From NCBI RefSeq assembly GCF_009792295.1, contig NZ_CP039934.1:2562501-2626500 (forward strand): DNA of 64,000 bases, written 5' to 3'. Position numbers and translations under genes: made by a program. The notes under the pieces were generated by a model. The model was not told the origin of the DNA. It ran no database searches and saw nothing but the letters and a program-made list of their open reading frames with translations. Positions within the stretch are counted from its first letter, which is position 1; each line of letters begins with the position of its first letter. Of this stretch, positions 17,339-26,520 are shown in pieces. Source of the stretch: Myroides fluvii (GTDB taxonomy: Bacteria; Bacteroidota; Bacteroidia; Flavobacteriales; Flavobacteriaceae).

Positions 17339-17967
17339 AAGATTTTGCTTAGGGTTAAAATAAGATTCTTTGTTGTGTTGTATTGCTCTATGTTTAAACT
17401 TTTATATCGTCTCCAAGTGCTCGATCTATTCATATCTAATTTATCAGCAACTACCTTATAGTCTTTATCATTTAAGAATTCAGATATAATTTGATATTCA
17501 TTTAGTTTCCAAGAATCGAGGTAGCTTCCATACAGAAAAAATAAATCATTTATTATTTTGGTTGCATTTTCCGTCTTTTCTGTTAGAACCATAAATCTAT
17601 TAGAGCTTGATTTTAAGATATTTAGGGCTTCTCTTGTTTGAGTTAATCCATTACCTAACATGGCATAAGCGATCTTTTTATTGATTGGAGTTTCGATATG
17701 ACCGTAATTCATAACGTATCTTAGTTTTATACTTAAGGAATTTACTATGATAAATTCTTCTAGATCGAATACCAATTTGTAGCAAGATTCCATATTCTTT
17801 AGAATGCCTTGAAATTCGTCTCCTAAAGTTATGGTTAATGGAGATAGGATTTCCTTTTTCCATTTAGTATTGATATAGTTTACTGCGAGTATAAACTCTT
17901 TGAGGAGTAAAGTCTGATCTGCCTTTCTGCTGTCAATGATATCAGCCATTAGTATAGGATATTTCAT
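17335..17967 (-). CDS. SatD-family protein
   Basis: 210 residues. The N-terminal signature A-D-I-I-D-S-R (8-14) and I-T-L-G-D-E-F-Q-G (46-54) are those of the SatD family, named for a gene of the streptococcal sat (secretion and acid tolerance) operon; its biochemical role is unknown. The A-D-I...G-D-E-F pattern resembles the metal-binding palm of nucleotide cyclases, but that is a resemblance only. The C terminus (about 166-192; V-A-D-K-L-D-M-N-R-S-S-T-W-R-R) looks like a helix-turn-helix, suggesting DNA binding. It heads a two-gene operon whose promoter is covered by three palindromic sites, which fits autoregulation. Confidence 0.8.
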   Translation of the reverse strand: MKYPILMADIIDSRKADQTLLLKEFILAVNYINTKWKKEILSPLTITLGDEFQGILKNMESCYKLVFDLEEFIIVNSLSIKLRYVMNYGHIETPINKKIAYAMLGNGLTQTREALNILKSSSNRFMVLTEKTENATKIINDLFFLYGSYLDSWKLNEYQIISEFLNDKDYKVVADKLDMNRSSTWRRYKSLNIEQYNTTKNLILTLSKIL

Positions 17968-17992
17968 AATTCTATTCGATGAAGTGTTTTTA

Positions 17993-18009
17993 TTGCGCTA
18001 TACATGCAA
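17993..18009. promoter_or_regulatory. SatD operon operator, site 1
   Basis: TTGCGCTATACATGCAA: TTGC and GCAA arms with 9 bases between. It lies in the 5' leader, 26 bases upstream of the start codon. Confidence 0.65.
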
Positions 18010-18020
18010 AAAATCAATTA

Positions 18021-18037
18021 TTGCATGCATAGTGCAA
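18021..18037. promoter_or_regulatory. SatD operon operator, site 2 (inverted)
   Basis: TTGCATGCATAGTGCAA; its reverse complement TTGCACTATGCATGCAA aligns with sites 1 and 3. It overlaps the -7 promoter element. Confidence 0.65.
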
Positions 18038-18065
18038 ATATAAATATATTGCGCTATGTGTGCAA
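18035..18065 (-). promoter_or_regulatory. Promoter of the SatD operon
   Basis: On the minus strand TTG (18065-18063), a 20-base spacer and TATATTTG (18042-18035) match the Bacteroidota consensus. Operator sites 2 and 3 overlap its two elements. Confidence 0.6.
18049..18065. promoter_or_regulatory. SatD operon operator, site 3
   Basis: TTGCGCTATGTGTGCAA, in the same orientation as site 1, covers the upstream promoter element. Sites 1, 2 and 3 start at 17993, 18021 and 18049, exactly 28 bases apart. Confidence 0.65.
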
Positions 18066-18409
18066 TGAAATGAGTTAAAAAGAATAAAAGCCTTTTCTTA
18101 GGACTAGAATGGTTTTCTCGTGGTTCTATCCGGATTCAAACGTAAAGAAGTAAACGAAGTTAGAAGTCTTAAGGTGAAATGTTTTTATTAGCATAAGTTA
18201 TTGGTTATCTGTGTATTGTTGGTGTAGGAGGGGTGTAAAGGTGATCAAATCAAAAGAGAGGTGTAGGCTATGGAGGGAGCGCACTTAGTTAAGCAGTGAA
18301 TTATCGTAGAGAGCTAATGCTAAAAGGAATGTTTCTAAATAGAAATGCAGTCGTATAGGATTTGATTTAATAGTCTAGTTTTGTTAGAAACTAAATAACA
18401 ACAATAAAG
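18066..18409. other. Intergenic region between the SatD operon and the CDGSH gene
   Basis: About 340 bases. Apart from a TAGTTTTG promoter element at 18376-18383 for the CDGSH gene I see nothing in it. Confidence 0.4.
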
Positions 18410-18634
18410 ATGTCAAAAACAAAACTAACAATTAACAATAACGGATCAGTCAAAGTAGAAGGTGATTTTGAAATTGTAGATAAAGATGGAAATGTATATG
18501 GATTAGAAGGTAGAACCGTACTTTCAATCTGTCGTTGTGGACTTTCACAAAATAAACCGTTTTGCGACGGAGCACACAAAGGGCATTTTGAACATGAAGC
18601 AGTTGCATTTAATCTTCCTCCGAAGAAGGTATAG
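18410..18634 (+). CDS. CDGSH-type iron-sulfur protein
   Basis: 74 residues with one CDGSH motif: Cys41, Cys43, Cys52 and His56 in C-R-C-G-L-S-Q-N-K-P-F-C-D-G-A-H, the 3Cys-1His ligand set of a 2Fe-2S cluster. There is no membrane segment, so it is a soluble bacterial member. Family proteins are implicated in redox or Fe-S handling; the partner is unknown. A TAGTTTTG promoter element lies 27 bases upstream. Confidence 0.9.
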   Translation: MSKTKLTINNNGSVKVEGDFEIVDKDGNVYGLEGRTVLSICRCGLSQNKPFCDGAHKGHFEHEAVAFNLPPKKV

Positions 18635-18730
18635 TCACTTCAGTCTATTAATTGAGAAAGAGTTTTCTGTTTGAAGGCTATATTTTTAATCGATAGAATA
18701 AAACAAAATAGCAAAGCGACAAAAAAACAA

Positions 18731-18756
18731 AAAAGCCTCAGCATGTGCTGAGGCTT
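18731..18756. terminator. Bidirectional terminator between the CDGSH gene and tRNA-Arg
   Basis: A perfect stem (AAAAGCCTCAGCA with its complement) around TG, with A and T runs on either side. It ends nine bases from the tRNA 3' end, so it is the likely terminator of that minus-strand tRNA and also lies downstream of the CDGSH gene. Confidence 0.85.
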
Positions 18757-18764
18757 TTCTTTTG

Positions 18765-18838
18765 TGATCCAATCAGGATTCGAACCTGAGACCTACTGCT
18801 TAGAAGGCAGTTGCTCTATCCAGCTGAGCTATTGGACC
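18765..18838 (-). tRNA. tRNA-Arg (anticodon TCT)
   Basis: The minus strand folds as a complete cloverleaf of 74 bases: acceptor GGTCCAA with TTGGATC (one G-T pair), D arm with AGCTCAGCTGGATAGAGC, anticodon loop CTTCTAA giving TCT, T arm with GGTTCGAATCC, discriminator A. The CCA end is not encoded. Confidence 0.95.
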
Positions 18839-19035
18839 ATTAAATCATCCAGTGATTTAAACCATCAAAATGAAAAAGCATTGTACTTTCTCCTTTTGAT
18901 GGTGCAAATATATTCTATTTTTTACAGAAACACCAAGGATAATCGCATAAAAATGAAAATTATCAAATAACTGACTGACAATTAGAAAATTGTATCTTTT
19001 CTTTTTAGGCGATTATCTCCGGTTTCTATGTCAAA

Positions 19036-20946
19036 TTAGCGTTCATACTGACAACACCCGTGTAAACTGTTGTAGGTTTTGTCCTGCGCTTTGTCCAAAG
19101 CGGTGTCATGTCCAGCTGCGGCAATGACTTTGCTAATCTTTTTTTCATCTGTTTTAGTCTGGTCAAAGTTGAGGTGCAATACCTTTGCATTGACATCCCA
19201 AGTAGCCGTAGAAACGCCCGCTACACTTTTGGCAGCGGTCTCGATGCGCTCTTTACACATCACACAATTGCCTTTTACTTTGAGCATGGCATGCCCTTGA
19301 TGACCTTCTTTGGTCACCGGGTGTGCTGAAGTTGTTTGTTGCTGATTGTGTGTAGCGTGATCACCGTGATTCACGGGTTGCGTTGACTTGGCTTGCTCTC
19401 GACTATATAGACAACAAGAAGGTAGCGCATCGTAGGCTTTATCTGTAGCTTTGTGTAGCTCCGTATCATGACCAGCCGCAGCAATGGCTTTGCTCACGTT
19501 CTGTTGATCGGTTTTCGTTTTGTCAAAATTAAGATGTAACATCTTGTCCTTCGGACTCCATGTCGCACGGATTACCCCTGCTACGCTTTTTGCCGCCTTT
19601 TCAATACGCGCCTTGCACATATCGCAGTTACCCGAAACAGTAAACATCACATGTTTTTCGTCTTCTGCTTTTGCAACAGTCGGAGTATTGTTATTCATCA
19701 TGCTTGGTTTTCCTTCCAATTGCGCACTAGAGTCCACGGTAAATACCCCATGTGTTACAATCTCTTCTCCTTCTTGTAAGCCTGTACTTACCACGTAATG
19801 ATCTCCTAAGGATGGCCCTAGTACAATCTCTCTCATTTTAAAGGCAGGCGTATCTGTATTGGGTTGTTTGACGTAAATCACCGAGCGTTTTCCCGTCCAT
19901 AAAACCGCTGACTTTGGAATGGTTATTTGTTGACCATTGCCTCCTTTTATAGGTGCCTGAATCGTTGCAGTGGCATACATCTCTGGTTTTAATACCTGGT
20001 CTTTATTGTCGACCTCCACGCGAATTTTTGCTGTCCGAGAAGTGGCGTCTAGAATTGGATTAATGAATGAGATTTTTCCTTTGTACACTTTTCCAGGAAC
20101 ACTTTGAAGGGTGTATGCTGCGATATCTCCTTCTTTAATAAAAGGCAAATCAGCTTCATAAGCCTCAAAAACAGCCCAAAGCTTACTCATATTAGCGATA
20201 GTATACAAAACCGATCCTTGCGTAAGATAATCGCCTTGATTGACATTTTTAGCCGTTACAATACCACTAGTGTTGGCAAAAATACTCACATAAGGCGATG
20301 CTTTACCTGTGGACAATACTTTGTTGATTTGCGTCTCAGACATCTTCCACAACCTCAACTTTTCCTTGGCCGCCTCAAGAAGCGCCGGTTGGAAATTAGC
20401 CAACTTTTGCGCTTCTAAAAGCTCTTGCTGCGCATTGAGTAAGTCCGGTGAATAGATCGTTGCAATTAACTGTCCCAGTTTGACAGATTCTCCAGTGAAA
20501 TTGATGAATAATTTTTCAATACGACCATTGACGTGTGAGGTTTGCGATTGCTGTAAACGCTCATCCACTTGGATGGTTCCGTAGAGTTGGAGGTCTTTGA
20601 TGGCATCTCGACGGCCAACTACAGTCGTTTGAATATTCGCTAAAGCCACAGCTTCTTTGGACATCTGAATCGCATCATCGTCAATTGCGTCATCGCCACC
20701 TCCAGCTGATTTCAAGGGAATTAAATCCATGGCACACAACGGACATTTACCGGGTTTGTCCATTTTAATTTGGGGGTGCATGGAACAAGTCCAAACTACT
20801 GCCGCTTCTTCTGTTGGGGCTTCTTCACCATTGTGTTCATGGGTAGCTGATCCTCCAAATATCAACCAGCCCAAAAGAAGTCCAACCAATAAAATAGCTC
20901 CGTATTTTACTGCGTTATTTTTAAATATATCGTTTAGTTTACTCAT
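19036..20946 (-). CDS. cusB: Cus-type RND efflux adaptor with metal-binding N and C termini
   Basis: 636 residues from the ATG at 20946 (an upstream ATG at 20991 would overlap the preceding gene by 35 bases and lacks a better context). Order: membrane anchor about 14-30; His stretch 36-39; heavy-metal-binding domain 52-75 with W-T-C-S-M-H-P and C-P-L-C-A-M (Cys54, Cys68, Cys71); HlyD/CusB barrel, lipoyl and hairpin domains about 100-425; then two HMA-like domains (432-516 and 552-636), each with G-N-C-x-M-C-K (Cys441/444 and Cys561/564) and each ending in a Cys-Cys pair, joined by a His-rich linker. It bridges permease and outer membrane channel in the periplasm and probably collects Cu(I) or Ag(I). 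It is the last gene of the operon, 10 bases after cusC. Confidence 0.88.
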   Translation of the reverse strand: MSKLNDIFKNNAVKYGAILLVGLLLGWLIFGGSATHEHNGEEAPTEEAAVVWTCSMHPQIKMDKPGKCPLCAMDLIPLKSAGGGDDAIDDDAIQMSKEAVALANIQTTVVGRRDAIKDLQLYGTIQVDERLQQSQTSHVNGRIEKLFINFTGESVKLGQLIATIYSPDLLNAQQELLEAQKLANFQPALLEAAKEKLRLWKMSETQINKVLSTGKASPYVSIFANTSGIVTAKNVNQGDYLTQGSVLYTIANMSKLWAVFEAYEADLPFIKEGDIAAYTLQSVPGKVYKGKISFINPILDATSRTAKIRVEVDNKDQVLKPEMYATATIQAPIKGGNGQQITIPKSAVLWTGKRSVIYVKQPNTDTPAFKMREIVLGPSLGDHYVVSTGLQEGEEIVTHGVFTVDSSAQLEGKPSMMNNNTPTVAKAEDEKHVMFTVSGNCDMCKARIEKAAKSVAGVIRATWSPKDKMLHLNFDKTKTDQQNVSKAIAAAGHDTELHKATDKAYDALPSCCLYSREQAKSTQPVNHGDHATHNQQQTTSAHPVTKEGHQGHAMLKVKGNCVMCKERIETAAKSVAGVSTATWDVNAKVLHLNFDQTKTDEKKISKVIAAAGHDTALDKAQDKTYNSLHGCCQYER

Positions 20947-20956
20947 GATTTCTGTC

Positions 20957-22411
20957 TTATAAATCGTTAGGTGTAGCTGTAATATTTTCAATAGAAGCTA
21001 CAAATGTGTTGTAATTGGCGATGGCTTCTGCTTTTTTTAGCTGATAATCCAACAGCTGACGTTGTACTTGGATGACATTCGTTAAATCGCTTTTGCCTGT
21101 TACAAATTCCTTGACGATCAGGTTAAAGGTTGTCTCTGCCAACGTGGTTTGTTTTTCTAGCAATGCAATGGTGCGTGCCGCATCTTCCACTTGATTTTTA
21201 AAGCTGTAATAAGAAGCAAGTAACGTATTATAGGTGTCTTTGTATTTTTCCTCACTGGATTTCCACCATTTTTTACCTTCTTCTTGTTGGGCTTTGTATT
21301 TTTTTCTGAAGATAGGAAGGGAGAGCGTAACCATGGGCATGATCATGTCTTTTCCATTCATATCTCCCATAGCGAGCATGGGATCATTTGTCTTTCCGAT
21401 AATCATATATTGAACGCCTACTCCGATCATGGGATAACTCATTTTCTTGTCCATTTCTGATTTAGCGCGATACGCCAATCCTTCTTCTGTCAGCATAGCT
21501 AACATGGGATTATTTGCTTCAATCATCGTTTGAACTTCTTCATCTGTGAAAAAGAAGGGTACTTTTTCAATGTTTTGAGACACCGTTACATCAGCTTGTG
21601 CTTCTTGATCAAGGAGGGCATTGAATTTTACTTTTTCTGCTTTGATTTGCGCTTGTAGGCTTTCAATCGTATTTTCAAGTTCAATTGTTTCCAATCGGAT
21701 GCGCAATACATCAGACATTCCTGAACCGCTTCCGCCACTGCTCATGCCGCTCATGGCACTACTGCTAGATGGAGTAGCGGTAGGCGCATTCGCATTTGCT
21801 GTTGCACTACCGCCCATATTCATTCCGCCCATACCGCTACTACTTGTACTAGTTGGAGCAGTTGGTGCACTTGTTGCCATGCTATTGGAGGCGGATGCAC
21901 CTGAAGGAGCAGAGAATTTTTGGATTGCCAATTGCTCTACTTGCTCCAAGAGTGCTTTATTTTGCTTGGCATTATTTACTTGCTGTTGCAATTTCTGAAG
22001 GACATACCATTGGGTATGCACCTGTAAAATAACCATCTCTCTTGCTTCTCTATATTGTTGCATTTGCATACTCGCCATGTGATTGGCTTCTTTTTTGGCG
22101 GATTTCTTTGTGCCAAACCAAGGAAGCATTTGCATGAGCGTAAGATCTCCAACTTGTCTCCCACCTACAATATCCATCGGTTTCGTATAAAATCCCATCG
22201 ATAGCTCAGGGTCTTCAAAAGCACCCGCTTGTGGAATTTTTTCAAGAAAAGCTTCATAAGCTAAGCGCTGTGATTTTAATCCAGGATTATGTGTTAAAGC
22301 TAATTGGGTGTAGTAGGCCAATGAATCTATTTTACTTTCTTGTGCCCACAGTGTCGTTCCAGAAGGAAATAATCCTCCAATAACGAAAAGTATCGCATAT
22401 ATCTTATTCAT
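20957..22411 (-). CDS. cusC: TolC-family outer membrane channel of the Cus system, with Met/Ser-rich insert
   Basis: 484 residues from the ATG at 22411, which overlaps the cusA stop by 8 bases (translational coupling). A signal peptide (about 1-23) ends W-A-Q. Two outer membrane efflux protein repeats form the usual helical barrel. Unusual is a low-complexity insert at about 167-233, made of Ser, Ala, Thr, Gly and seven or more Met (for example G-M-G-G-M-N-M-G-G and A-M-S-G-M), between two long helices. Met-rich stretches bind Cu(I)/Ag(I) in other periplasmic copper proteins, so a metal role is possible but unproven. It exports metal out of the cell with CusA and CusB. Confidence 0.85.
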   Translation of the reverse strand: MNKIYAILFVIGGLFPSGTTLWAQESKIDSLAYYTQLALTHNPGLKSQRLAYEAFLEKIPQAGAFEDPELSMGFYTKPMDIVGGRQVGDLTLMQMLPWFGTKKSAKKEANHMASMQMQQYREAREMVILQVHTQWYVLQKLQQQVNNAKQNKALLEQVEQLAIQKFSAPSGASASNSMATSAPTAPTSTSSSGMGGMNMGGSATANANAPTATPSSSSAMSGMSSGGSGSGMSDVLRIRLETIELENTIESLQAQIKAEKVKFNALLDQEAQADVTVSQNIEKVPFFFTDEEVQTMIEANNPMLAMLTEEGLAYRAKSEMDKKMSYPMIGVGVQYMIIGKTNDPMLAMGDMNGKDMIMPMVTLSLPIFRKKYKAQQEEGKKWWKSSEEKYKDTYNTLLASYYSFKNQVEDAARTIALLEKQTTLAETTFNLIVKEFVTGKSDLTNVIQVQRQLLDYQLKKAEAIANYNTFVASIENITATPNDL

Positions 22412-25400
22412 TTTCAATGGTTTTTTCAGTTGATTTTTGTTCTTTTTTAATGGCCCATTCCCTCCACCAGCATTGGAATACTGGAACCACAAACATGGTC
22501 ATCGATTGAATTAACATTCCACCAAAAGTAGGAATGGCCATAGGGATCATAATTTCAGCTCCTTTTCCTGTGGAGGTCATAACAGGGAGCAAGGCAATCA
22601 GGGCCGTTGCTGTAGTCATGGCCGCTGGTCGAACACGTTTGAGTCCCGCATAAACAACAGCCTCACGGATCTCGTGTTTGGTTTTGGGGTCTCTCGCTTC
22701 AAAGGTATCGTGGATATACGTTCCCATTAATACCCCATCATTGGTTGCCAATCCAAATAAGGCAATAAATCCTACCCAAACGGCAATACTCAGGTTGATG
22801 CTGTGCATTTGGAATAAATCCCGCATATTCATATCCCCAATAGCGAAATTCATAAACCACGGTTGTCCATATAACCACAACAAGATGAATCCCCCTGCAA
22901 AGGCTACAAATACACCAGAGAAGTGAATCAAAGAAGCGGTGATGGTTTTAAATTGGAAGTATAAAATCAATAAAATAGCTAATAAACTCATCGGAACTAC
23001 AAAGAGCAAACGCTGTGTTGCGCGTTCTTGTTGTTCATAATTTCCTGCAAAAGCATAGGTAACCCCTTTGGGTAGGGTTAATTCGCCCGACTCCAGTTTA
23101 GTTTTTAAGAGTTGATCCGCTTCTCGAACTACATCTACTTCCGCTTTTCCACTAATCTTATCAAAAATGACATAGCCCAATAAGAAGGTATTTTCACTTT
23201 GAATCATTTGTGAACCTTTGGCATACGTAATATCTGCTACATCGCTTAGTGGAATCTGTACCCCCGTAGCGGTAGGAATCAACAATTTACCTAGTGCTTC
23301 GGGGCTATCTCTTAATTCTCTAGGATAGCGCAAGCGAACCGGAAAGCGTTCACGTCCTTCAACAGTCGTGGTCAATTGCATTCCCCCAACAGCAGCCCCT
23401 AGTACTTCTTGTAAATCGGCAACCGTAATGCCATAGCGGGCCATGTTGTTTCGGTTGAGGTGAACCTCAACATAAGGTGCTCCAACTGCGCGGTCGTAAA
23501 ATACCGTAGACGGCATAATAGAAGGGATGTCTTTTAACGCAGTTTCTAACGCTTTACCTCCTTCTTCAATCGATTCTAAATCCGGACCTGAAACTTTTAA
23601 TCCCATAGGAGCACGCATTCCCGTTGACAACATCACCAAACGCGCTTCAATGGGTTGAAGCTTCGGTGCTGAGGTCAATCCCGGAAGATGAGATACGTTG
23701 ACAATTTGTTGCCATATATCATCTGCATTTTTAATCTCAGGACGCCACTGTCTAAAGAATTTTCCGTTTTTATCCGGAATTAAACTGTCTCTGGAAATTT
23801 GACGATAACCATGGGCTACATTGTATGTTGAACCATTGAGTAATTCGAAATCCCCACTTTTGGTAACCTTAAAACGCTCTCGATGACCATCTTCATCTAG
23901 AAAATATTCGGGTTTATAATTAATTGTATTTTCAAACATTTGGGTAGGAGCAGGGTCAAGAGCAGAATTTACACGTCCCCATTTTCCGACAGTTAGTTCT
24001 ATTTCGGGTATATTTTGAATGCGCTTATCTAGGGTTTGAATATAGGCTAAGTTTTGCTCAATTCCTGTATGAGGCATACTTGTAGGCATTAATAAGAAAG
24101 AACCTTCGTTTAAGCTCGGCATGAATTCCTCTCCAATCCCTGGAAAAGTTTCAGATGATTTTTGCCAAAAAGCAGTCTCTCGAAAGGATTTCCAACCTAC
24201 CGTCTCAAACCCTTTGGCAACAAATCCAAACGACGTGTTGAAGCCCAACCAAACCAGCATTCCAAAGATAACGGTGATGATAGGAAGGGCCATAAACTTC
24301 CATCGATTAGCCAAAGCCCATCGCAAAATCTGTTCATAGTAAATGACCAATAACCATAAAATGCCTAAAATAACGCCAATAGCCAAGATTACGAATACAA
24401 AGTTAAGACTTGTACTTGCTTGAGTACCTAAGGGTAACCATTCGATAGCAAGGTAGTATACGGCGATAAATAGCGTAATTCCAACATTGATGTAGTTGGC
24501 CGTTTTTTCATTGCGCCATGTGGGCGTATACAGATTGTTAATCCCAATGAAAGTTAGCGCAACTGCTGTGAATACACCGGTGTACATCCACAGGGCAATA
24601 CCTAAAACACACAACGCATAGTTGGCAATTTTACGTACTTTGGCCTTGTCTGTTTTGATGGAATAGATGTAGTAGGCTAAGGTTGGGAGAATTATGATTC
24701 CCAATAAAAAAGCAGAAACTAAGGCAAAGGTTTTTGTATAAGCTAAAGGTTTAAAGAGCTTCCCTTCTTGAGCTTCCATAGCAAAAACAGGTAAGAAACT
24801 GATAATGGTCGTTAGCATAGCGGTTGACAAAGCACCAGAAACCTCAGAAACCGCTTTAATAATCAGGTTGACAAAGGCTTGTCCTCGGCTTTCGACCCCG
24901 CGTTCCCGCTCTTCTTCCATATGTCGGATGATGCTTTCTACAAAGACGACCCCGACATCTACCATGACACCAATGGCAATGGCAATTCCCGATAAGGCTA
25001 CAATATTGGCTTCAATCCCCATGTATTTCATGATAATGAAGGTCGCCAATACTCCAATGGGGAGAATACTAGAAATTATGACCGAAGCCCTAAGGTTAAT
25101 GACCAGAACAATAACGACGATAATACAGATTAAAATTTCATGTGCTAAAGCCGTTTCTAGTGTACCGATAGTTTCTTTAATTAATCCCGAGCGATCGTAA
25201 AAAGGAACGACAGTTACTTTGGAAATTGTGCCATCGGCTAATGTCTTTTGTGGAAGACCCGCTTCCATTTCTTTGATTTTGCCTTTTACATTGTCGATTA
25301 CCTCCATCGGATTGGCGCCATAACGAGCTACAACAACCCCTCCAACGGCTTCAATTCCCTCTTTATCCAAACCCCCTCTACGAGTAGCAGGACCTAAATT

Positions 25401-26249
25401 GACAAAAGCAACATCTTTGATCTTAACGGGAACATTGTTTCGAACGGTAACAACAGCATCCTCTAAGTCTTTGATACTCTTGATGTATCCCAAACCGCGA
25501 ACGAGGTATTCTGCTTTGTTTATTTCGATGGTTTCTGCACCAATATCCAAGTTGCTTTTTTGAATGGCGCTCATGATGTCCATAATGGAAACACTATACG
25601 CACGCATGGCATCGGGTTTGACTTCTACTTGATATTCTTTGACGTACCCTCCAATGGAAGCTACTTCCGATACCCCTTCTGCAGCTGCTAAGCTGTACTT
25701 GGTGTAGAAATCTTGGATGGTGCGCAATTCGTCGGGATCCCAACCCCCAGTAGGTTCTCCGGTTTGAGGATTTCTACCTTCTAAGGTGTACCAAAATACT
25801 TGACCTAAAGCTGTAGCATCAGGACCTAAAGTAGGAATAGCACCTTCAGGTAAAGTTCCTGAGGGCAAGGAGTTTAATTTTTCTAAAATACGCGATCTAC
25901 TCCAGTAGAATTCCACATTTTCTTCGAAAATAATATAGATAAAGGACATACCAAACATCGAACTACTTCGAATGGTTTTTACCCCAGGAACTCCTAATAA
26001 AGAAGTGGTTAGCGGGTAGGTAATTTGTTCTTGTATGTCTTTGGGTGAGCGTCCCATCCATTCCGTTGCGACAATTTGTTGATTTTCACCAATGTCGGGA
26101 ATGGCATCTACAGGAACGGGATCACTTGGCAATAGATTTTGATGCCAATTAAATGGGGCTGTGATTAATCCCCATACGATAACGATAATTAGGATTAACA
26201 TCGTAATTAATCGATTATGTAAGAAATACTTAATGACTTTATTAAGCAT
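22404..26249 (-). CDS. cusA: Cus/Sil-type heavy-metal RND permease
   Basis: 1281 residues, longer than the 1040-1050 typical of CusA. The AcrB-like fold is clear: first segment about 12-30, porter domains, and the segment 4 signature A-I-A-I-G-V-M-V-D followed by V-E-S, which agrees with the monovalent Cu/Ag class rather than the D-F-G class. The extra length comes from additional hydrophobic segments after segment 6 (about residues 530-660) and an expanded porter loop with Y-F-L-D-E-D-G-H. Met-rich L-V-M-L-S-T-G-M-R-A-P-M-G is close to the metal path of CusA. It is the first gene of the cusA-cusC-cusB operon. Confidence 0.9.
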   Translation of the reverse strand: MLNKVIKYFLHNRLITMLILIIVIVWGLITAPFNWHQNLLPSDPVPVDAIPDIGENQQIVATEWMGRSPKDIQEQITYPLTTSLLGVPGVKTIRSSSMFGMSFIYIIFEENVEFYWSRSRILEKLNSLPSGTLPEGAIPTLGPDATALGQVFWYTLEGRNPQTGEPTGGWDPDELRTIQDFYTKYSLAAAEGVSEVASIGGYVKEYQVEVKPDAMRAYSVSIMDIMSAIQKSNLDIGAETIEINKAEYLVRGLGYIKSIKDLEDAVVTVRNNVPVKIKDVAFVNLGPATRRGGLDKEGIEAVGGVVVARYGANPMEVIDNVKGKIKEMEAGLPQKTLADGTISKVTVVPFYDRSGLIKETIGTLETALAHEILICIIVVIVLVINLRASVIISSILPIGVLATFIIMKYMGIEANIVALSGIAIAIGVMVDVGVVFVESIIRHMEEERERGVESRGQAFVNLIIKAVSEVSGALSTAMLTTIISFLPVFAMEAQEGKLFKPLAYTKTFALVSAFLLGIIILPTLAYYIYSIKTDKAKVRKIANYALCVLGIALWMYTGVFTAVALTFIGINNLYTPTWRNEKTANYINVGITLFIAVYYLAIEWLPLGTQASTSLNFVFVILAIGVILGILWLLVIYYEQILRWALANRWKFMALPIITVIFGMLVWLGFNTSFGFVAKGFETVGWKSFRETAFWQKSSETFPGIGEEFMPSLNEGSFLLMPTSMPHTGIEQNLAYIQTLDKRIQNIPEIELTVGKWGRVNSALDPAPTQMFENTINYKPEYFLDEDGHRERFKVTKSGDFELLNGSTYNVAHGYRQISRDSLIPDKNGKFFRQWRPEIKNADDIWQQIVNVSHLPGLTSAPKLQPIEARLVMLSTGMRAPMGLKVSGPDLESIEEGGKALETALKDIPSIMPSTVFYDRAVGAPYVEVHLNRNNMARYGITVADLQEVLGAAVGGMQLTTTVEGRERFPVRLRYPRELRDSPEALGKLLIPTATGVQIPLSDVADITYAKGSQMIQSENTFLLGYVIFDKISGKAEVDVVREADQLLKTKLESGELTLPKGVTYAFAGNYEQQERATQRLLFVVPMSLLAILLILYFQFKTITASLIHFSGVFVAFAGGFILLWLYGQPWFMNFAIGDMNMRDLFQMHSINLSIAVWVGFIALFGLATNDGVLMGTYIHDTFEARDPKTKHEIREAVVYAGLKRVRPAAMTTATALIALLPVMTSTGKGAEIMIPMAIPTFGGMLIQSMTMFVVPVFQCWWREWAIKKEQKSTEKTIENE

Positions 26250-26520
26250 ATGGATATCTTTAAAGTGTTAATAATACGCTATAGGAAACACCGAGCATAT
26301 CGCACAAGGAAGAATATTCCATGCGATTTGAGCAATCTTTTTAGTTAAAGATACTAAAAAAGTAAGCGCAAATGATTGAATATAAATCAGTTGTTGCTCT
26401 GTTTTTAGTGTGAACTAAACAGAATCAGTGTTTCGAAAAAGGGATAAAATAATCTGAGTTAGCGCAGAAAAAGGAAAAGAAGTTTCCATAGAAATAAGCG
26501 CTAACAAAGAAGTAGCAGTA

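Noticed and set aside
18765-18838. tRNA-Arg as an integration site of a genomic island
   Set aside because: No integrase gene and no repeated tRNA 3' end were seen in the window.
22412-22492. N-terminal extension of the Cus outer membrane channel
   Set aside because: The added 27 residues are hydrophilic and precede a clean signal peptide starting at 22411, and they lie inside the cusA gene.
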